Part shown: piece after piece, positions 55,783 through 64,000 of the stretch | Position numbering within the stretch: position 1 is the stretch's first letter | Layout: every line of letters starts with the position of its first letter | Source: Rehmannia glutinosa | Lineage: Eukaryota > Streptophyta > Magnoliopsida > Lamiales > Orobanchaceae | Reading direction: 5' to 3' | NCBI GenBank assembly: GCA_016081115.2 | Contig: CM071932.1 | Span: 62,284,334 to 62,348,333, forward strand | Length of the DNA: 64,000 nt | Notes under the pieces: generated by a model | The model's database searches: none | The model's input: the letters and a program-made list of their open reading frames with translations, nothing else | What the model was told of the DNA's origin: nothing | Translations under genes and position numbers: made by a program

Positions 55783-56880
55783 ATCTGCATCAGCATAAGG
55801 AATCTTCTACATAGTTGGTTGATGTTGCTTCTCAGCTAACTCATCTATGTCTTCTCCATTTACATTTGGCTCATAAAATACCACATGGATAGACTCTTCT
55901 AAGACCATAGTCCTCTTGTTGAGCACTCTATAAGCTTTACTTTCAGATGCGTTTCTCCAAAAGATACCTTCATCAGCTTTAGCATCAAAACTCTTTAAGT
56001 TGTCTTTGCCATTGTTGTGGATGAAGCACTAACATCCAAATATCTTAAAATATCCAACATTTGGCTTCCTCCATGTCCAAATTCATAGGGAGTCTTGGTT
56101 AATTGCCTATTGATCATGCATCTATTTTGAGTATAGCATGTTGTATTTATTGCTTGTGCCCAAAATCTCTTAGGCAATCCAGCTTCAGCTAACATTGTCC
56201 TAGGAGCTTCCTTGAGAGTTTTGTTCCTTCTTTCAGCTATGGTGTTCTAGCAACTAATAACTCATGACCAATACCATTCTCAACACAATACTGAGTTATA
56301 ATTCCATTGACAAACTCAGTTCCCCTGTCAGACCTTATTTTTATAATGATTTGGCTCTTCTCATTTTGAACTCTTCTCATCCGCTGAGGCACTTTCTGCA
56401 GTGTTTCCTTCTTTTTACACATGAAAATTATCCATGTATATCTTGAGTAATCATCCACCACCACTAAAGTGTATTTCTTTCCACTGATGCTAGCTGGATC
56501 AACGGGACCAAATAAATCTATATATAGGAGATGCAATATCCTTATTGAAGAAGGACTTGACTTTATCCTTGAAGGATGACTTGATTTGCTTTCCCATCTG
56601 GCATGCATCCCATATGCTTTCTTTCTTGTACATTGAATCAGACAATCCTTCCACAAGATGACTCCTTACAAGCTTATTGATCGTCTTGAAATTCAGGTGA
56701 CTCAGCTTCTTGTGCCACTTTGTGGACCATGTGCCTTTGATCTCCCCTGGAACTTCATTTCATCCAAATATGACTTTTGCACCTTTGATTTTCTTGAATT
56801 TTAACAGATTTTTCTTGTTTCCTATCATATGTCTGGAACAACCACTATCCATGTACCAGGTTCCTTGGCACTCAGCTGTC
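55783..56880 (-). pseudogene. Copia protease and integrase
   Basis: The protease active site is WYMDSGCSRHMIG at 56857-56820. The integrase zinc segment (HKKLSHLNFKTINKLV; CQMGK) is followed by the core LLYIDLFGP, VVVDDYSRYTW, RSDRGTEFVNG and later KTPYE, giving the D-D-E triad. KRFWAQAINTTCYTQNR precedes PYE. Breaks include a frameshift after 56240. The downstream part to 55783 includes EGIFWRNASESKAYRVLNK, with one stop near 55808. Confidence 0.85.
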
Positions 56881-56887
56881 AAGGGAA

Positions 56888-59198
56888 TTAGTTTTTAGGT
56901 ACCCATACTTGCCTGGGTCCTAGGGGGTTAGTGCTATAAGATGCTCCAACCAACCTATAGCTAGATGATCTGACTCTAAGAGGTTGCCATCTATCAGTTC
57001 CATAATCATAGTGTACATTAGCAAATTGCTTGGCGGTTTTAGGATCATACAGTTGTCTCTTTTGTCTGTATGCCTGTGTATTTGTTTGAGCCATTTGTTT
57101 CTTGGGGTAATAGTGGAATTTCTGGGTGTTGTGCCTGGGTGCATAAGTTTGCTGATGATAGCTCTTTTGCCTTGGGAATGACTTTTGCTGAGGTTGAGGT
57201 CTTTGCCATTTTGGCTTGTATCCCATAGGTCTTTGCTGATATTTCACTTGATTATTCAAATCAGCGTGGTTTGGATAGTTTCTACCATTCCCATCATATG
57301 AGTTTATTTGGGGTTTTAGGTAGCTTTGTTTGGCTTCCACGTAGTACTTTCTGTTTCGAGTCTGCTGATGGACATTTCTATAATTCTTTTTAGTTGTCCT
57401 TTCAGCATACTCTACTGGCTTTTTGCCTTTATCTTTGTATCCAAGGCCATTATGGTTGTAATTGTGTTTTAGTGTGGGTGTTGGTGCAACATATGGTGGT
57501 TTGGGCTTTTGGATTCCCTCATTGCTTGAGGATCCTTTCTCCAAAATTACTCTATGAGTTTGACTATGCACAAAGGAATTAAATCCTATGCCTGTCTTAT
57601 CTTCACACTTTTTTTGGCTCATTATTAGTTGATCCAACAATTTAGATGCCTTTGTAAATGAAGCAATCACATTTTTAAGATCTTTTTCTCTTTTTTCGGT
57701 AGCAGCTAACTCTGTTTGGATCTTGGCATTTTCAGCCTTCAGCTTGGTATTCTCATCAGCTATATGACTTAGATTACTCAGCTCTTTAATCAGCTGTGAG
57801 TTTTGGCATTTAAGCTGGTTGTTCTCCTCATTTAATATTATGTGTGAGGTTTTGATGTGTTCAAAGTCTTTCATCATTTTGCCCAATGAATCATAAAGAT
57901 CCGTGGGTGATGAAGTGCGTGTGTCACAATCACTATCACTAGAATCTAAATGAGATGAGTTAGAGTGTACCTCATCTTCTTGATTTTGCTCTTTACCCAT
58001 GCGAAAGATCATAGCCTCTTCCACGGTATCACTGGAGTTGTCCGCTTCACTACTATCTGAGTCGGGTGGCTCCTTGCACTTGGCTGCTTCAACAGTCTCA
58101 GCAACCAACATGGCTTTCTTCTTTTCTTGTCTTCTTTCCCTAAAGACTCTTCTTTCTTCCTCATTTCTGTATTTGTTGTGCGTTGGATGGGGACAGTCAA
58201 CATCAAACTGCCATGGTTGTCTGTAATTCCAACACAGGTTGACAGCTCTCTCTGCTCTCTGATTACCAGCTCTCTAATAGTCAGGTCTTTGATGTTCAGC
58301 TCTCTTGGGTGGTCTGTCTTCCCTTGCTTTGGAAGGTGTTGAATGTCTTTTAGAAGTGTCACTCTTGTTTCTTTTATAGTTCTTATTAAAGAACTTGTTG
58401 AACCTCTTTACCACGAGAGCAATCTCCTCTTGGTAAATCTTTTCTTTTGGCTCAACTTTCTTTCCTTCACTAGCCATCAGTGCAACTGTCTTGGGTACAT
58501 CTGTCTCTTCTTGCTCTTTTCTTCTCAGCTCAAACTCATAATCTTTAAGATCTGAGATCAGCTCATGATTTGATGTTTTTGAGAGGTCCATGGAGTGTCT
58601 CAAGCCATGACCTTCATTTGCCATTCAGCTGGGAGGGCTCTTAAAATCTTCATGCACATCTCCTTTTGAGTGTACTCCTTCTCAAGAGTTGAAAGCTCAT
58701 TTGTGATTTCAGTGAATCTGGCATCCAGTTGAACCAAATTCTCACCTGCAAGCATGTTATAATTTTCAAATTTTGGAACAACAATAGTTATTTTCTTTTC
58801 TTTTAGTTGCCCAGATCCTTTACAAATCAGGCTTAGCTTATCCCAGATTTCTTTGGTTGATTTGCATGACTTGAATTTATTGAACATATCATTGTCCAAT
58901 ATTTTGTAAAAATGTCCTTGGCAACATTGTCAAGATTATATCTCTTCCTATCTTCATTTGTCCATTCACAATAAGGTTTTTCAACCATAGCTGCTCTCGG
59001 CTCTGCTGCAGCATCTTTACCTTCACCTGGAGGTGCTCTTCTCACATCGGTGTTGACCTTCAATACTTGTAGTGGCCCATCTTTTATCACTAGCCACATT
59101 TCATCGTGTTAGGCTAATAGGTGAGCCTACATGCGAATTTTCCAGTCATTAAATTCTTCCACAATAAACATAGGAATACGAGTTAGATTAGCCTCCAT
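56888..59198 (-). pseudogene. Copia (SIRE-like) gag
   Basis: An ATG at 59198 begins MEANLTRIPMFIVEEFNDWK. In-frame stops TAG and TAA fall within the next 15 codons. Capsid blocks follow in two further frames (KSTKEIWDKLSLICKGSG; LPAEWQMKVMA; DLSKTSNHELISDLKDYEF). The frame 58111-56888 is open for 407 codons and holds acidic DSD repeats, a long coiled coil (about residues 80-165) and a basic Gln/Tyr-rich tail ending RQVWVPKN. The knuckle before it is damaged. Frameshifts near 58890 and 58605 are single-base events. Confidence 0.85.
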
Positions 59199-59302
59199 GA
59201 TAATAACTTTGGTTTTGAAATGAAAGATTTGAAAACACAAGTGTAATATATTTTGAAAAAGATTGAGATTAGTTCAGTAACCAGTGCGGAAGGCTTAATG
59301 AA

Positions 59303-59320
59303 CAAACCGCTATGATACCA
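59303..59320 (-). other. Primer-binding site of Copia element
   Basis: Minus strand TGGTATCATAGCGG, a variant of the tRNA-Met site (A for G at one base), two nt inside the LTR-like end. Confidence 0.75.
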
Positions 59321-59322
59321 CT

Positions 59323-59488
59323 TGTAGGTCCCAAGGGGTGTGTTGTAAGGTTTAGAAGGGGGGTTGAATAAACCTTACAAACTTTTCAAATTCAACTCTG
59401 TTAAAATATTTTAAAGGACTAAATTCAAAAAGTTGGTAAGGTTTATTTAACTCCCCTATTCCTTACAACACATCCCTTAGGACCTACA
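59323..59488 (-). repeat. 166-bp palindromic LTR-like end of Copia element
   Basis: Begins TGTAGGTCCCAAGGGG and ends CCCTTAGGACCTACA. The arms 59323-59397 and 59416-59488 pair with each other at roughly 80 percent. It therefore has TG...CA ends both as an LTR and as an inverted-repeat unit. It abuts the primer site on one side and an old Ty3 LTR remnant on the other. Confidence 0.7.
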
Positions 59489-60170
59489 TCGGGCCTAGGT
59501 AGCCCCACTATGGATTTGTCATGCCTAGGAGCGATAAGGTGACTGGGCTTTGTGACATCTAGCTCAGGGAGTTACAAGGAAGAACAAAGGAATCACAATC
59601 TGATCCACATGATTCTAGAGTTTCTCGGACTGAATTGCTTCCTTAGGTTGGCTTTACAATTCCATATGCAACCACTACTTGACTCGCTCGAATACCATTC
59701 ATGGTGCTTGAATGTTCACGAACTGTTTTCAACAAGTTATATACAACTATATTATTTTGATATATCACGCTGCTTGTGAATCGTGTTTGATGCACGCATT
59801 TGCATTCTTCATATAACTATTTTCCTGCATCGATATAAGCCACACTTTCAAACAACCAGATGGTGAACTATACGTTGAGGATGTGAACGAGGATGATCAA
59901 GAGACTGAGTGTCGTCGTTCACTAGTCGTCTAGTAGAATGATAATTTCCTTTTTAGTGTTGCTGTTGAACAATTCATTTGGGTTGAACAATTCATTTGGG
60001 TGAATGAATGTTGAATTTTCGCTGCTATGTTAGACTCTGATTTCGAATGTTTTAATGCATGGTTAACCATTTAAGTTTAATGTTGTGTGAATCCTTTATT
60101 GGTTTCTTCGTTTGGCGTACCAACTGGTTTAAGTTCTTTATCACGTCATGGTCCCGTTTGGGGGTTGACA
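59489..60170 (+). repeat. Old, diverged 3' part of an E1/C-family LTR
   Basis: Follows 27600-28449 of the solo LTR in the same orientation: AGGAGCGATAAGGTG, GGGAGTTACAAGGAAGAA, TGATCCACA.GATT, then ends GTCCCGTTTGGGGGTTGACA. There are many substitutions and deletions, indicating an older copy. Its upstream part is missing where the Copia element begins. Confidence 0.75.
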
Positions 60171-61389
60171 ATTATATGACAAAAATAGAAGATTTAATTA
60201 AATAAGTGTTATATATGTTCTTGAAATAATGCTTCAGACAACAAGCGTTATCCTAAAGTCTTATCTTTCGACTGAGTCTATTTTATTAAAATAGCACTAA
60301 CTAAAGAAACCCTATATATCTTCTCATGATAATTCTTTGTATAACAAGCGTTATCTTAAAGTGTTATGTGTGAAAACTAATTTCCCTCCGGCACATCTAT
60401 TCTCTCACGTAATTACTTTCTTCGTAAACTCTTCCTCAACAAACATTATCACAAACAATTTCTTCACAAATTGTCTCTAAAAAAAGCCTGGCTCTTTCTT
60501 AATAAAACGTCTTACAAAAAATTTCTTCACAAGCCAATTCTTAAAAAAAATCAGATTCCCATCTCCCAAATAACATGTTAATAGATCCGAGCCGAGAAAA
60601 TTTAACTTTTGGTGTCATTAGACTGAGCACCTGATGGATTTTAGTCCCATTGTTCTTACTTGTAGTCATAAATTGACATTTTTTACCAAAATAGTCCCAT
60701 AGGACACGGAAACTGAAAATGTGGTGTTTCTTCATTTAAAAACTAATAGAGATAGCACAGCCCCTCACGTGAACTAAAATTTGTTGGAAGCAATAAAAAA
60801 ATCACGTGACTCTGGAAATGAACCCCATTCTACCAATTTTCAGAATCGAAAAACCATATCTCCTCCAAACTATCAATATCCAAACATCGATCAATGCAAA
60901 CTCCAAAATATCCATATATCAGTTAAAGTAATGATTCTTGATAAAGTTGACGATTCAGTAAAATGCTTCGGAGTGCATTTAGCGGACATGCCAAGCCCTA
61001 GCTATAGTGAGAATAAACTGAACATGATTTTTTTTATTTATTGTTTAAAGTTTTGTTTTTGTTGAGCACATTGTAAGCCCTACTACATGTTTCGAAGATT
61101 CTTGTATGAAGTTTATAGAGATTTGGTTATATGGTGGAGCGTTTTTTTTGTAAAAGAATATTATGCGGCCCTTGGTTACTATAAGAACAGGTTTATGTAG
61201 TTTGTTCGGAGAATCTTTTTATGGAGTCTTGGTTAATAGTATTCTTTATAGTTTTGTGGTCCTTGTTTATTGTATGTGTATTATTTTATGGTTTTTGTGG
61301 TCCCTGGTTACTAGATACTGTATTTTAGTATATTTAAGGATTGACTTGTTCTTTCTGGAAAGTTTTTAATATTTTTTGTTGAATGTAGG
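60171..61389. other. Upstream sequence of a decayed MULE
   Basis: No ORF of merit. A 27-bp motif ACAAGCGTTATC..AAAGT.TTAT is present twice (60238-60264, 60341-60367). GAGAAAATTTAAC near 60594 followed by AAAATAGTCCCATAGG near 60690 could be the terminal repeat of the MULE whose gene follows, but its partner is not visible. Confidence 0.35.
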
Positions 61390-63023
61390 CACATCTGAAC
61401 AAGTATTTTCTCTAAGAATTCATCATGCGGGTGGTTTGGTTAATGAAGGTGGTAGTAAACTATACAGAGGGGGCAAGGTAAGTGTTTTTGACTTTGTTTA
61501 CCTTAAAGAGTTTACAATGGGGTATCTTGATAAATTAGGTTAACGATTGGGTTACTTGAAGTCCTAAAAGTATTATAGGATTGATAGTTTCAAGAAGTTT
61601 AACGAAGTTATTATGGAAATTGATTGCATGCTTTGTTTTGAGGGGAAAGGGTGTGACATGACAATGTATTTATAAGGTGAAGCACATGTGGAAGAATGTG
61701 GAAGTGATAGAGATAAATCAGTAGGTGAACATGTGGTTGAGAAAGATAAGGGTAATGTTGAGATTGATGACTTTGATTTGGACAATTATATTGATAATAT
61801 TAATGTAGAGGATCTGTTTTGTGGGGAACCTAAAGATGGGTCAAAGATTATGGTTGACAATGAGGTTAGGAATGAGAATGAAGAACAAGACACAACAGAT
61901 GATGCAAACTTTATTTTACCACAAAGGTCTAAGGGATAAGCTTTAGATGATATATTGTTTGATGAAAACTTTGATATGGATGCAGAGTGGGTTGGAAACA
62001 TAACATAGGATGTGGATGATGTAGTGTTAGATGATTCTAGTGATCCAGTCATGGAGATTGATGACTAAGCAGAAGATGACTTTCAAGTGATGTGACATCA
62101 GATAATGACAAAAGAGAAAATGTAGTCTTCAAAACAGGAAGCCACTATAATCCTGTGTTTGCCATAGACATGGTTTTTAAGTAGTAAGAAATTACTTAGG
62201 GAGGCTATACCAAGTCATGCAATTAGAACAAGTAGAAGCCTCAAAATAACAAAGAATGATAAGAGAATGATGTATGCTTTGCATGGAAAAGGGTTGTGAT
62301 TGGCATATTAATGCAGTCAAGATAATTGGTCAAGAATCATATAAGATCAAAGAGTACAACCCTTGTCACAAGTGTGGGATGTCTTACCATGTCAACAATG
62401 TGAACTCCAAGTGGTTGGCAAAAACAATTGTGGAAGCATTCAAGTTTGATCCTAACTAAAATGTAAAAATGTTTAGAAACGGTGCAATCAGAGATATTAG
62501 GTGCCATGTTTCTGCAAATAAGGCATACATAGCAGAATTGAAACCATTGAGAATGATTGAGGGAACTTATGAAGAACATTATGCTAAATTGTGGGATTAT
62601 GCAGAGGCATTGAGATGCAGAAATCCTGGTTCTAATGTGATTATAGGATTAATTGATGCTGCTAATCAAAATGGATAGAAAAGTTCAACAAAATCTACAT
62701 TTATCTGAGTTCGTTGAAAGTGCTTGGGGAACTTGATCATGCCTGTCTAGAATGGCTATAGGAGAAACCACCTTCTTCAATGGTTATGATCTCATTTCAA
62801 CACCTTCCGAATATATGATATTCTACTGATCAATATATGTGAAGTTTTCAATAGTTGTATCCTTCTGGCAAGAAAAAAGCCCATTTTTACTAGTTTAGAG
62901 TGTGCTAGATAATATATGATGACAAGACTTCAACAAAATAGGGACAAAGCTGAAAGAAAATGGAAGGGTAGAAAGAATTGTCCAAAATCAGGAAAATTAA
63001 TCAGAAAAACATTGAATAAGCAA
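61390..63023 (+). pseudogene. MuDR-type (MULE) transposase, decayed
   Basis: The N-terminal plant-MULE region is recognisable (FSLRIHHAGG, FDFVYLKEFTMGYLDKLG). An acidic stretch follows (61688-61939, DDFDLDNYIDN). The MuDR DNA-binding domain comes next, CMEKGCDWHINAVKI, ..YNPCHKCGMSYHVNN (62274-62459), then SANKAYIAELKPLRMIEGTY and the C-terminal FNSCILLARKKPIF and RLQQNRDKAERKW. The central catalytic DDE part between about 62690 and 62830 is largely deleted. Many stops interrupt it. It would cut and paste MULEs if intact. Confidence 0.75.
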
Positions 63024-64000
63024 ATGATTATATTCCAATTAAGAAGCCTCCCAGCTGAATGGAAAATGAAGACTATGGCCCTAAGACATTTAATGGACCT
63101 CTCAAGAACATCTAACCACGAGCTATTCTCAGACCTCAAAGCCTATGAGTTTGAGCCGAAAAGAAAAGAACAAGAGGAGACAGTTGTACCCAAGATAGCT
63201 GCACTGATAACCAAGGATGGAAAGAGAGTTTAACCCAAGGAAGCCATGGACTAGGAGAAGATTGCCCTAATGGTTAAAATATTCAACAAGTTCTTCAATA
63301 AGAACTATAAAAGAATATCAGAGACATTCAGCTCCCTATAAGTCAAGGGAAGATAGGCCACCCAAGAGAGCTGAGCATCAAAGGGTTGAATATCAGAGAG
63401 CTGATAACCCAAGAACAGAAAGAGCTGAGAACCTATGTTGGAACTGCAGACAACTAAGACATTTTGTAGTTGATTGTTCCTATCCACCAGTCAACAAATA
63501 TAGGAATGAAGAAGAAAGAAAAGTCTTCAGAGAAAGAAGACAGGAAAAGAAGAAAGCAATGTTGGCTGCTGAGACTGCTGAGACAACCAAGTCTAATGAA
63601 GCAGCAGACTCAGAGAGTAGTGAAGCTGACTACTCAAGTGACTCTGAGGAAGAGGCCATGATCTGCCTTATGGCTAATGAACAAGATCAACCAGATCAAG
63701 AATATGAGGTGCACTCTAACTCATCTCATTCATATTCAAGTGATAGTGATTGTGATACACAGACTTCATCACCCACTGATCTTTATGATTCATTAAGCAA
63801 AATGATGAAAGATTTGAACATATAAAATCGTCACACACAATTTTAAATAAGGAAAACAGCCAGCTTAAAAGCCAAAACTCACATCTGACTAAGGAGCTGA
63901 GTACTCTGAGTCACATAGCTAATGAGAACACTAAGATGAAGGCTGAAAATGCCAAGATAATGGCAGAGTTAGCTGCTATAGAAGAGATGGAAAAAGATCT
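63024..64000 (+). pseudogene. Copia (SIRE-like) gag fragment fused to the MULE transposase
   Basis: From about 63035 the sequence matches the Copia gag at 58670-57700 (minus): LRSLPAEWKMKTMALRHLMD, LSRTSNHELFSDLKAYEFE, KRKEQEETVVPKIAALI, zinc-knuckle relic ENLCWNCRQLRHFVVDC (His and both first Cys kept), the acidic SSEADYSSDSEEEAM block and the coiled coil to the window end. Gag begins in mid-domain. The reading frame from 62916 passes from MULE into gag without a stop until 63233. Confidence 0.8.

Larger units (their letters stand above)
52459..59488 (-). mobile_element. SIRE-like Copia element with third ORF, 3' LTR missing
   Basis: On the minus strand the order is an LTR-like end (59488-59323), primer site, gag with long coiled coil ending in QVWVPK, protease, integrase, RT, RNase H, then a promoter-like spacer and an extra ORF. 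The long gag and an additional ORF after pol are features of the SIRE/Maximus lineage, although the short LTR-like end is unusual for it. No second LTR is found on the left, so the element is truncated or its LTR was lost before element C arrived. Confidence 0.75.

Overview
The window reads as nuclear, intergenic DNA of a flowering plant, most likely a eudicot. It is packed with nested transposable elements of plant type: Ty3 chromoviruses and Copia elements primed by tRNA-Met, CACTA, Mutator-like (MULE) and hAT DNA transposons, and an endogenous plant pararetrovirus. I found no convincing host gene, tRNA, rRNA or CRISPR array. Almost every coding region is broken by stops or frameshifts.

Layout. 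(1) 1-12825: the 5' end of a minus-strand Ty3 element (E1) whose 4.0-kb LTR is split by an 8.2-kb Mutator-like element (3405-11632, 9-bp target duplication, long terminal inverted repeats). Nearly all of that element's interior is a minus-strand endogenous caulimovirid: primer site, zinc knuckle, movement-protein-like block, protease, RT, RNase H, and a promoter with poly(A) signal. (2) 12826-17605 and 29194-31628: an hAT remnant and a CACTA element with a TNP2 transposase. The CACTA is interrupted by Ty3 element A (17606-29193, plus strand). The 3' LTR of A is itself split by a solo LTR of the E1/C family (24387-28449, 5-bp duplication AGTTT). (3) 31629-33540: two Copia fragments. (4) 33541-38074: a three-copy tandem repeat, an inverted-repeat element carrying a nested hAT MITE, a CACTA end and an LTR-like remnant. 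(5) 38075-52015: Ty3 element C, complete with two 4.06-kb LTRs and a perfect CTAAC duplication, minus strand. (6) 52021-59488: a SIRE-like Copia element, minus strand, with an extra 390-codon ORF downstream of pol and a strikingly palindromic 166-bp LTR-like end. (7) 59489-64000: an old remnant of the E1/C LTR, a decayed MuDR-type transposase, and a Copia gag fragment fused in frame to it.

Relative ages follow from nesting. The CACTA and Copia debris are oldest, then E1 and A, then the solo LTR in A and the virus-carrying MULE in E1. Element C looks youngest by its near-identical AT-rich LTR portions. The most notable features are the MULE-enclosed pararetrovirus, the Copia third ORF with its own promoter-like leader, and the palindromic Copia terminus. 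All identifications rest on reading motifs by eye, with no database search.
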